Below, piece by piece: positions 1-5,392 of a stretch of 5,392 nucleotides of DNA (position 1 is its first letter; each line of letters starts with the position of its first letter). The stretch is from assembly GCA_003695085.1 (NCBI GenBank), contig RFIV01000273.1:1-5392 (forward strand). Direction: 5' to 3'. Both the position numbers and the translations under genes were made by a program. The notes under the pieces were generated by a model, which made no database searches, was not told the origin of the DNA, and saw only the letters and a program-made list of their open reading frames with translations. The stretch is from Gammaproteobacteria bacterium. GTDB lineage: Bacteria; Pseudomonadota; Gammaproteobacteria; Pseudomonadales; Oleiphilaceae.

Positions 1-1340
1 GCAATGGAGACAGCACCTCGAATGGTGACGTCCAGATCCGGAAACTCCCGCGCGGCCAGCTCGGACGCCGAATATACCGAGGCACCGGCCTCGTTGACGA
101 TGACCTTGGTCAGGCGCAACTCGGGATGACGCTTGATGACCTCCCCGACAAAGCGGTCGGTTTCCCGGGAGGCGGTGCCGTTGCCGATGCTGACCAGTTC
201 GACCTGATGCGCCCGACACAGTTCCGCCACGGTACGCACGGCTTCTTCGAAGCGATTCTGGGGAGCATGTGGAAAAATGGCCGTATGCGCCACGAGCTTG
301 CCCGTGGGGTCCACCACCGCCACCTTGACGCCGGTACGCAATCCGGGATCCAGCCCCATGACCGCCCGGGGACCGGCGGGTGGCGCCATCAGCAGATCCT
401 TGAGGTTGGCGCCGAATACGCGGATGGCTTCATCCTCGGCACGTTCGCGCACGCGCGCCATGAGGTCGGTTTCCAGGCTGGTGCTGAGCTTGACGCGCCA
501 CGTCCAGCGCACCACCTCGCGCAGCCAGGCGTCGGCCGGACGTCCTTCATCCTTCCAGCCCGCCCAGGCAGCCACTTTCAGTTCGCCGGGATGTGGAGTA
601 CGCCGGTCTTCCGGCTCGCCTTCGACGCCGATACTGTAGGTCAGTACGCCTTCATTGCGTCCACGCAGGATCGCAAGTGCCCGGTGAGAGGGTACGCCTT
701 TCAGCGGCTCATCATGCTCGAAATAGTCACGAAACTTGACGCCTTCGTTCTCCTTGCCTTCTACGACGCGCACACGCAGGATGCCGTCATCCCAGAGCCA
801 GTTGCGCAGGCGTTCCAGAAGATCGGCCTGCTCGGCCAGTTCTTCCATGAGAATATAGCGCGCCCCTTCCAGCGCAGCGTCCACATCGGCGACGCCCTTG
901 TCGGCATCCACGTAGCCTTCTGCTTCGGCACGTGGATCAAGAGAGGGATTCTCGCGCAGGGCGTGGGCCAGCGGCTCCAGTCCGGCCTCACGTGCAATCT
1001 GCCCCTTGGTACGCCGCCTGGGCTTGTAGGGCAGGTACAGGTCTTCCAGCCGGTTCTTGGTGTCGGCCGCGAGAATGCTTGCCTTCAGGGCTTCGGTCAG
1101 CTTGCCCTGCTCTTCGATGGACTTGAGAATGGTTGCGCGCCGGTCATCCAGCTCGCGCAGGTAGGTCAGGCGCTCTTCCAGCGTACGCAGCTGGGTATCA
1201 TCCAGAGCCCCGGTCACTTCCTTTCGGTAACGGGCGATGAAGGGCACCGTGGCGCCTTCATCGAGCAGTCGTACAGCCGCCTCTACCTGAGCCGGGCGGG
1301 CACCCAGCTCACTCGCAATGCGTTCGAAAATCTGACTCAT
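1..1340 (-). CDS. tex: Tex, RNA-binding transcription accessory protein (N-terminal part; C-terminus beyond window edge)
   Basis: Translating the minus strand from the ATG at 1338-1340 gives an uninterrupted frame of 446 codons running off the left edge. What is seen: an N-terminal helical Tex_N-type region with GATVPFIARYRKEVTGALDD at residues 29-48 and LEDLYLPYKPRRRTKG at 98-113, both hallmark Tex blocks. A YqgF/RNase H-like domain follows, opening with MGLDPGLRTGVKVAVVD near residue 328 and containing NEAGASVYSASELA near 416. Known of the family: Tex/YhgF proteins are about 770 residues long, cytoplasmic, bind nucleic acid through a C-terminal S1 domain preceded by helix-hairpin-helix modules, and affect transcription and RNA metabolism. 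Those C-terminal modules, roughly 320 residues, lie outside the window. The start is supported by an AGGA Shine-Dalgarno 5 bases upstream and by the typical MSQIFERIASEL opening. The gene follows the c-di-GMP gene by 78 bases in the same direction but has its own candidate promoter. No frameshift is visible. Confidence 0.96.
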   Translation of the reverse strand, partial: MSQIFERIASELGARPAQVEAAVRLLDEGATVPFIARYRKEVTGALDDTQLRTLEERLTYLRELDDRRATILKSIEEQGKLTEALKASILAADTKNRLEDLYLPYKPRRRTKGQIAREAGLEPLAHALRENPSLDPRAEAEGYVDADKGVADVDAALEGARYILMEELAEQADLLERLRNWLWDDGILRVRVVEGKENEGVKFRDYFEHDEPLKGVPSHRALAILRGRNEGVLTYSIGVEGEPEDRRTPHPGELKVAAWAGWKDEGRPADAWLREVVRWTWRVKLSTSLETDLMARVRERAEDEAIRVFGANLKDLLMAPPAGPRAVMGLDPGLRTGVKVAVVDPTGKLVAHTAIFPHAPQNRFEEAVRTVAELCRAHQVELVSIGNGTASRETDRFVGEVIKRHPELRLTKVIVNEAGASVYSASELAAREFPDLDVTIRGAVSI

Positions 1341-1345
1341 CGGAT

Positions 1346-1349
1346 TCCT
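1346..1349 (-). promoter_or_regulatory. Ribosome binding site of tex
   Basis: On the minus strand AGGA lies 5 bases before the ATG at 1338-1340. It supports this start codon for tex. Confidence 0.7.
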
Positions 1350-1351
1350 GA

Positions 1352-1365
1352 ATTCACGGGTGAAT
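1352..1365. repeat. 14-bp palindrome at the predicted tex transcription start
   Basis: ATTCAC and GTGAAT are perfect inverted arms separated by GG. The element lies immediately downstream of the TATAAT box and ends 2 bases before the tex Shine-Dalgarno. It could be an operator or a small leader hairpin. Six-base arms can also arise by chance. Confidence 0.4.
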
Positions 1366-1370
1366 GCGGC

Positions 1371-1398
1371 ATTATAGCCAAGCAGGGCAGGACGGAAA
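1371..1398 (-). promoter_or_regulatory. Candidate sigma-70 promoter for tex
   Basis: The minus strand carries a perfect TATAAT at 1371-1376. The best -35 is only partial: TTTCCG at 1393-1398, 16 bases away. The predicted transcript would start near 1364, giving a leader of about 24 bases that contains the tex ribosome binding site. This would let tex be transcribed independently of the codirectional upstream gene. The weak -35 hexamer keeps the call tentative. Confidence 0.5.
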
Positions 1399-1408
1399 GC
1401 AGAAATCC

Positions 1409-1429
1409 GCCACGCACCTCAACCGTGGC
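1409..1429 (-). terminator. Weak hairpin across the stop codon of the GGDEF-EAL gene
   Basis: Perfect 6-base arms, GCCACG at 1409-1414 and CGTGGC at 1424-1429, flank a 9-base loop that holds the TGA stop. On the minus strand the stem is followed by GGATTTCTGCTTTCC, which is T-rich but not a clean uridine run. It may be a poor terminator or an mRNA 3' structure, and it would not reliably separate this gene from tex. Confidence 0.22.
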
Positions 1430-3170
1430 CGGAATCGGTGCCTGTGGCCTGCTGCGCGGAAGCCAGTTGTTCGAGCAATTCATCCAGGGGCACCGCCCGG
1501 CTGAACAGGTAGCCCTGCCCGTAATCACACCCCCAGCGGCGCAGAACCTCCCGCTGGGCCGGGCGCTCCACCCCTTCAGCGACCACGTGCAGACGCAGGC
1601 TGTGCGCCATGTCGATCATGGAGCGCACCAGGGCGCAGTCATCTTCATCTTCGGGAACGGCTTCCACGAATGAACGGTCCACCTTGATGGTGGATACGGG
1701 CAGCTTGCGCAGGTAGTTGAGTGACGAGTACCCGGTACCGAAGTCATCCAGCGCAAAGCGTACCCCCACGTCGGCCAGCTGCTCCATGCACTGACGTGTA
1801 TGCTGCCGGTCGGTCATCATGGCCGATTCGGTCAGCTCAAACTCGATGCAGTGTGTGGGCACCTCACTGGCCAGCAGCAAGCGGATGGTCGTCTCGATGA
1901 ACTTGGGATCCTGAAACTGCCTGAAGGACAGATTGATGGCACAGTGCAGATCCCCGAACCCGGCCTCCCGGATATGCTGCATGTCCTGCAGGGCGCGCTG
2001 CAATACCCAGTACCCCATGGGCACGATCATGCCACTGCGCTCGGCCAGCTCCAGAAAATCACCCGGGAACAGCAGCCCATGCTCGGGGTGGGGCCAGCGA
2101 ATGAGTGCCTCCATGCCAACAATATCGCCGGATTCCAGATCAACCTGGGGCTGGTAGTACAACACCAGCTTGTTGCCCCGCAGGGCCTGACGAAAGTCGG
2201 CTTCCAGCTCCAGCCGGTATTGAACCTCCTGGTTGGCCGTATCGCTGAAAAAGCGGAAACCGGCCCCCTCGTCCAGCTTGGCTTCGTGCATGGCTGTCTG
2301 TGCATGGCGCAACAGCTCATCGACAGACTGCCCGGAGGTCGGCCAGACGGCAGCGCCCATGCTCAAACGCACGGTAACGCTGCGCTGCCCGAGCAGAAAC
2401 GGTTTGGAGAACGCCCGCCGCAGCTTGCGCATCACCTCTATCACGTTGTAGAGCTCATTGGCGTTATCCACCAGCAGCGCAAATTCGTCCCCTCCCATGC
2501 GCGCCACCGCGTCACAGCCGCGCAGGGTATCACGCAGCCGACCCGCGACCATGCGGATCAACTGATCGCCCGCACGAAAACCCAGGCTCTGATTGACGCG
2601 CCTGAAATCATCGATATTCAGATAGATGACGCCCAGTGACAGACCGTCGCGCTCTGCCCGCCGTATCGCCTGCGCAACATGTTCGTAGAAGCTTTCCCGG
2701 TCACTGATGCCCGTGAGACTGTCAATCCCCTCACGAAAACGGCGGTCGCGCAACGCAGCATAGCGTCCACATGCCCGGTCGAGTGTCCGGTGCAGGAGAT
2801 CGGGGGTCATTTCGCGCCAGGACAGCACATCCTGGGCGCCCGCCATGAGGCAATGCTGGACGGTCGCATGCGCATCGTCCTCCAGCAGCACGATGACCGG
2901 TGCATCCACCTGCGTGACGACCATGCGCAGGCTGTCGACCAGGCCGTCCTCGGCCAGACGACTGTCCCAGAGCACAGCGGCAAAGCGGCGGCGTGCCAGC
3001 ACATCCAGCCCAAGGCTGAGCGACTGACACCACTGAACCCGGTACGACGATGCACGCGCATTGAGCATTTCCAGCACGCGACTGTAGTGCCGGTGCTCCG
3101 TGCCCAGAAACAGAATGGGGGACTGGCTCAGACGGCCGCCGTCATCCTGACCGACGCGATGCGATTCCAT
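1419..3170 (-). CDS. Receiver-like/GGDEF/EAL protein, probable cyclic di-GMP phosphodiesterase
   Basis: Soluble 583-residue protein with no signal peptide or membrane segment. Domains in order: a receiver-like fold (about 17-135), a GGDEF domain (about 145-308) and an EAL domain (about 322-568). The EAL site is complete: E354 of EAL, N413, E445 of ELTES, D475/D476 of DDFGTGYSS, K496, E532 of VAEGVE and Q552 of QGY. By family knowledge these bind metal and hydrolyse c-di-GMP to pGpG. The GGDEF motif is exact (226-230), with an RGCD inhibitory site (217-220) five residues ahead. However, the first metal-binding Asp is N185, and the Arg four residues after K298 is absent, so cyclase activity is doubtful. 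The receiver keeps only the candidate phosphoacceptor D69. The acidic pair is Gly-Thr, the Thr switch is L96 and the invariant Lys is W118. I prefer the ATG at 3168-3170, which has AGG 8 bases upstream. An in-frame GTG at 3210-3212 would add 14 residues. The gene is divergent from rep and lies 78 bases ahead of tex. The specific name is not recognisable. Confidence 0.93.
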   Translation of the reverse strand: MESHRVGQDDGGRLSQSPILFLGTEHRHYSRVLEMLNARASSYRVQWCQSLSLGLDVLARRRFAAVLWDSRLAEDGLVDSLRMVVTQVDAPVIVLLEDDAHATVQHCLMAGAQDVLSWREMTPDLLHRTLDRACGRYAALRDRRFREGIDSLTGISDRESFYEHVAQAIRRAERDGLSLGVIYLNIDDFRRVNQSLGFRAGDQLIRMVAGRLRDTLRGCDAVARMGGDEFALLVDNANELYNVIEVMRKLRRAFSKPFLLGQRSVTVRLSMGAAVWPTSGQSVDELLRHAQTAMHEAKLDEGAGFRFFSDTANQEVQYRLELEADFRQALRGNKLVLYYQPQVDLESGDIVGMEALIRWPHPEHGLLFPGDFLELAERSGMIVPMGYWVLQRALQDMQHIREAGFGDLHCAINLSFRQFQDPKFIETTIRLLLASEVPTHCIEFELTESAMMTDRQHTRQCMEQLADVGVRFALDDFGTGYSSLNYLRKLPVSTIKVDRSFVEAVPEDEDDCALVRSMIDMAHSLRLHVVAEGVERPAQREVLRRWGCDYGQGYLFSRAVPLDELLEQLASAQQATGTDSGHG

Positions 3171-3177
3171 ATGCTTT

Positions 3178-3181
3178 ACCT
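3178..3181 (-). promoter_or_regulatory. Ribosome binding site favouring the ATG start of the GGDEF-EAL gene
   Basis: The minus strand reads AGGT followed by 7 bases (AAAGCAT) and the ATG at 3168-3170. The upstream GTG at 3210-3212 has only a purine-rich stretch (AGAAAG) before it and would lie about 11 bases from the predicted transcription start. This tips the choice towards the ATG without settling it. Confidence 0.45.
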
Positions 3182-3229
3182 GACTTGAGACTGCGCAATA
3201 GTAATCACTCACCTGTATTCTTTCTATTT

Positions 3230-3235
3230 AGTATA
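3230..3235 (-). promoter_or_regulatory. Candidate -10 box for the GGDEF-EAL gene
   Basis: TATACT on the minus strand differs from TATAAT at one base. No good -35 stands at 16-18 bases. The only near-consensus hexamer, TTGGCA at 3249-3254, is 13 bases away, which is too short a spacer. The A-rich stretch farther upstream falls where an alpha-subunit contact (UP element) would lie. Predicted transcription starts near 3223. Confidence 0.42.
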
Positions 3236-3253
3236 GATACTTTCCTGTTGCCA

Positions 3254-3273
3254 ACGTTTTTTTACGTTTCTTT
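3254..3273. repeat. Tandem 10-bp T-tract repeat in the divergent promoter region
   Basis: ACGTTTTTTT at 3254-3263 is followed directly by ACGTTTCTTT at 3264-3273, a 9 of 10 match. The period is about one helical turn, so the A/T tracts are phased. It lies about 31-50 bases upstream of the predicted start of the GGDEF-EAL transcript and about 75-93 bases upstream of the predicted rep start. It may act as an UP element, a bend or a protein site. Confidence 0.45.
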
Positions 3274-3311
3274 CTGTAAAGATGCTGCAGTCCATCCTGC
3301 ACGATGAGGCT

Positions 3312-3340
3312 TATTCAGCGCAGGTTCCGGCTGCTATAAT
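3312..3340 (+). promoter_or_regulatory. Extended -10 promoter for rep
   Basis: TGCTATAAT at 3332-3340 is a perfect extended -10 (TGn plus TATAAT). A weak -35, TATTCA at 3312-3317, lies 17 bases upstream of the TATAAT. Extended -10 promoters tolerate poor -35 boxes. Transcription would start near 3347, leaving a leader of only about 14 bases before the rep ATG. Confidence 0.65.
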
Positions 3341-3351
3341 GACGTTTTCCC

Positions 3352-3355
3352 GGAG
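3352..3355 (+). promoter_or_regulatory. Ribosome binding site of rep
   Basis: GGAG lies 5 bases before the ATG at 3361-3363. It supports this start, which also puts the first conserved helicase residues at the position usual for Rep. Confidence 0.7.
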
Positions 3356-3360
3356 TCTCC

Positions 3361-5385
3361 ATGCATCACCTCAACGAACGTCAGAAAGCTTCCGTCACCT
3401 GGATCAGCAGCCCGCTTCTGGTGCTTGCCGGTGCAGGCAGCGGCAAGACCTCGGTCATCACACAGAAAATTGCCTGGCTGATTCAGGAGTGTGGCTATCA
3501 GGCGCGTCATATTGCCGCAGTGACCTTCACCAACAAGGCTGCCCGGGAGATGAAGGAGCGTGTGGCAAAGCTGGTATCCGGCCCGGTGGCCAAGGGCCTG
3601 ATCGTGGCCACCTTTCACAACCTGGGGCTGAACATCATCCGCAATGAAGCGGAAAAGCTGGGTTTGCGCCCGGGTTTCACCATATTCGATCAGGAAGATG
3701 CCCGCAGTCTGATCCGCGACCTCATTACGCGCGAGTATCCTGACACCCCCCAGGAGCCGGATGAATTGCTGCACCAGTTTTCCGCCTGGAAAAATGATCT
3801 CCTGACAGCCGATCAGGTCCGCCGGCAGGCACTGACACAAGATGAGCTGCACACTGCCGAACTGTTCGAGCGCTACATGGCCTATCTGCGCGCCTACAAT
3901 GCGGTGGACTTCGACGACCTGATCCTGCTGCCCGTGCAATTGTTTCGTCAGCACCCGGAGGTGCTGGAGCGTTGGCAACAGCGTATCCGCTACTTGCTGG
4001 TAGACGAGTATCAGGATACCAACCACAGTCAGTATGAGCTGGTGAAACTGCTGGTCGGTCTGCATGCGCGTTTCACCGTCGTCGGTGATGATGACCAGTC
4101 CATCTATGCCTGGCGTGGTGCACGACCGGAAAACCTGGTGCGGCTGCAGAAGGACTTCCCCGGACTCAAGGTCATCAAGCTGGAGCAGAACTATCGCTCC
4201 ACCGCGCGCATCCTCAAGGCGGCCAATGTACTCATCGCCAACAATCCGCACGTATTCGAGAAACAGTTGTGGAGTGATTTCGGCATGGGCGAAACGATCC
4301 GCGTGATCCGCTGTGCCAACGAGGAGGCCGAAACCGAGCGCATCGTGACCGACATCATCGACCAGCATCTCAAGCGCCGCGCGAAGTACAAGGATTTCGC
4401 CATCCTCTATCGCAGCAATCACTTCAGCCGTCTGCTGGAAATGAAGCTTCAGGCCTACCAGGTCCCCTACCGTCTCAGCGGCGGTACGTCCTTCTTCGCC
4501 CGGGCAGAGATCAAGGATGCCATGGCCTACCTTCGCCTGGCCGTGAATCCGGATGACGATGCGGCCTTTCTGCGGGTGGTGAACGTGCCGCGCCGCGAGA
4601 TCGGCCCGACCACCCTGGAGGGGTTGAGCCAGTGCGCCCACGCCCATCAGCTCAGCCTGTTTCGTGCCATCAATGACCCGGATCTGGGCGAGTTCGTGCG
4701 GGACCGGGGCATTGCGCACCTGAAGGACTTCAGGGATCTGATTCTGGATGCGCAAAAGCACCTGGAACAGGATGACGATCCGGTACCGGCGTTGCGCAAG
4801 CTGTTCATCCACGTGGATTACGAGGACTGGCTGCATCAGACCAGTGCGTCACCGGCCCAGGCAGAGCGGCGCATGAAGAACGTCCATTTGCTGCTGGATC
4901 AGATCGGCCGCATGATGGAGTACGACCCACTGGATGACGAACCTCTCGGCTTCGAGGAGGCGATCAACAAGCTGGTGTTGCGCGACATGCTGGATCAGCA
5001 GTCCGATGAGGATGACGAGGATCGCGTTCAGTTGCTCACCCTGCACGCCTCCAAGGGACTGGAGTACCCCCATGTATTCATCATGGGGCTGGAAGAGGAC
5101 ATCCTTCCCCATCGCAACAGCATCGAGAGCGATCAGGTGGAAGAAGAACGCCGCCTGATGTACGTGGGCATTACCCGCGCCCGCCAGACACTGACCCTGA
5201 CCCTCTGTGCGCAGCGCAAGCAGTACGGAGAAAAAATCGAGCCCACGCCCAGCCGCTTCCTCGATGAACTGCCTCAGGAGGACCTGGAGTTCGAAGGGTT
5301 CGGACAGGCCGATCCGGAGCGCTCGAAGAAAATCGCACGTGCCACGCTGGATGCCCTGTTCGAAGATCTTGGGAGGTCCACCTGA
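3361..5385 (+). CDS. rep: ATP-dependent 3'-5' DNA helicase Rep
   Basis: Complete 674-residue UvrD/Rep-family superfamily 1A helicase, almost the same length as E. coli Rep. Motifs seen in order: Q-motif glutamine Q8, Walker A GAGSGKT (24-30), motif Ia TFTNKAAREM (55-64), Walker B DEYQDTN (215-221), motif III GDDDQSIYAWRGA (242-254), motif IV VIKLEQNYRS (271-280), motif V LHASKGLE (561-568) and motif VI EEERRLMYVGITRAR (594-608). Blocks such as LDFDDLILLP-like VDFDDLILLP, NPHVFEKQLW and SGGTSFFARAEIKD set it closer to Rep than to UvrD or PcrA. Known role: it translocates 3'-5' on single-stranded DNA, helps forks pass bound proteins, and takes part in replication restart, working with the replicative helicase in enterobacteria. 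The start has GGAG 5 bases upstream and an extended -10 promoter just before it. The stop overlaps the start of a following gene (TGATG), suggesting a rep-led operon. All catalytic residues checked are present and no frameshift is visible. Confidence 0.97.
   Translation: MHHLNERQKASVTWISSPLLVLAGAGSGKTSVITQKIAWLIQECGYQARHIAAVTFTNKAAREMKERVAKLVSGPVAKGLIVATFHNLGLNIIRNEAEKLGLRPGFTIFDQEDARSLIRDLITREYPDTPQEPDELLHQFSAWKNDLLTADQVRRQALTQDELHTAELFERYMAYLRAYNAVDFDDLILLPVQLFRQHPEVLERWQQRIRYLLVDEYQDTNHSQYELVKLLVGLHARFTVVGDDDQSIYAWRGARPENLVRLQKDFPGLKVIKLEQNYRSTARILKAANVLIANNPHVFEKQLWSDFGMGETIRVIRCANEEAETERIVTDIIDQHLKRRAKYKDFAILYRSNHFSRLLEMKLQAYQVPYRLSGGTSFFARAEIKDAMAYLRLAVNPDDDAAFLRVVNVPRREIGPTTLEGLSQCAHAHQLSLFRAINDPDLGEFVRDRGIAHLKDFRDLILDAQKHLEQDDDPVPALRKLFIHVDYEDWLHQTSASPAQAERRMKNVHLLLDQIGRMMEYDPLDDEPLGFEEAINKLVLRDMLDQQSDEDDEDRVQLLTLHASKGLEYPHVFIMGLEEDILPHRNSIESDQVEEERRLMYVGITRARQTLTLTLCAQRKQYGEKIEPTPSRFLDELPQEDLEFEGFGQADPERSKKIARATLDALFEDLGRST
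5371..5377 (+). promoter_or_regulatory. Strong ribosome binding site inside the rep 3' end
   Basis: GGGAGGT lies 7 bases before the ATG at 5385-5387. This near-consensus Shine-Dalgarno within the last codons of rep is the main support for a downstream gene beginning there. Confidence 0.6.
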
Positions 5386-5392
5386 TGGGTGC
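5385..5392 (+). CDS. Start of an unidentified gene translationally coupled to rep (only the first codons visible)
   Basis: The last base of the rep TGA stop is the A of an ATG, a one-base overlap (TGATG) typical of translational coupling. A near-consensus Shine-Dalgarno stands at the right distance. Only Met-Gly and the first two bases of a third codon (GC, so Ala) are in the window. The product cannot be identified, and the reading frame beyond the edge is unproven. Confidence 0.55.

Noticed and set aside
126..1673. A 515-codon open frame on the plus strand opposite tex and the end of the GGDEF-EAL gene
   Set aside because: It is antisense to two well-supported conserved genes, crosses the gap between them, and its translation shows no recognisable domain. 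Long antisense frames are common in GC-rich coding DNA.
1800..2639. A 279-codon open frame on the plus strand opposite the GGDEF-EAL gene
   Set aside because: It is antisense to the GGDEF and EAL domain coding region and has no recognisable content.
3249..3254. TTGGCA as a -35 box for the GGDEF-EAL gene
   Set aside because: It is one base from consensus but only 13 bases from the TATACT, too close for a normal promoter. At a 17-base spacing the -10 would be CTAAAT, a poor match.
3270..3281. CTTT-CTGT-AAAG inverted repeat
   Set aside because: Four-base A/T-rich arms are too short to support a terminator or operator claim.
3282..3647. A 121-codon open frame starting in the divergent region and running into rep in another frame
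   Set aside because: There is no good Shine-Dalgarno, it would begin upstream of the rep promoter, and most of it overlaps rep. The translation resembles nothing known.
3334..4836. A 500-codon open frame on the minus strand opposite rep
   Set aside because: It lies opposite a helicase with every motif intact, has no visible ribosome site or family motif, and mirrors rep codon bias.
1..5392. Possible defence, mobile or otherwise novel multi-gene system
   Set aside because: The genes are tex, a GGDEF-EAL protein and rep, with no integrase, transposase, toxin-antitoxin pair, repeat array or foreign-looking block. Rep-like helicases occur in some defence systems, but this one matches the housekeeping Rep in length and motifs.

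Overview
The window looks like ordinary chromosome from a moderately GC-rich gammaproteobacterium. The main reason is the Rep helicase: its length (674 residues), its complete superfamily 1A motif set and long stretches of its sequence closely resemble Escherichia coli Rep. The Tex protein also resembles the E. coli YhgF type. The genus cannot be fixed from this sequence. No transposase, integrase, tRNA, rRNA, CRISPR array or other mobility mark was seen.

Layout, left to right. (1) Positions 1-1340, minus strand: the N-terminal 446 codons of tex, a transcription accessory / RNA-binding protein, cut by the left window edge. (2) Positions 1341-1418: a 78-base gap with a TATAAT box and a small palindrome just ahead of tex, so tex probably has its own promoter. 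(3) Positions 1419-3170, minus strand (or from a GTG at 3212): a soluble three-domain protein made of a degenerate response-regulator receiver, a GGDEF domain and an EAL domain. It is predicted to act on the second messenger cyclic di-GMP. (4) Positions 3171-3360: a 190-base divergent promoter region. It holds an extended -10 box facing rep, a -10 box facing the c-di-GMP gene, and a tandem 10-base T-tract repeat. (5) Positions 3361-5385, plus strand: rep, a complete ATP-dependent 3'-5' DNA helicase. (6) From 5385: the first codons of another gene, overlapping the rep stop in a TGATG junction behind a strong ribosome binding site.

The genes do not form one pathway. tex (RNA metabolism/transcription), the c-di-GMP gene (signalling) and rep (replication restart and fork clearance) appear to be separate housekeeping or regulatory units, with tex and the signalling gene codirectional and rep divergent. 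I found no convincing undescribed system. The most informative detail is the signalling protein. Its EAL active site is complete. Its GGDEF motif and I-site look intact by eye, but the first metal-binding Asp is Asn and a phosphate-binding Arg is missing, and its receiver has lost most phosphorylation residues. It is therefore best read as a probable phosphodiesterase with a regulatory GGDEF domain.
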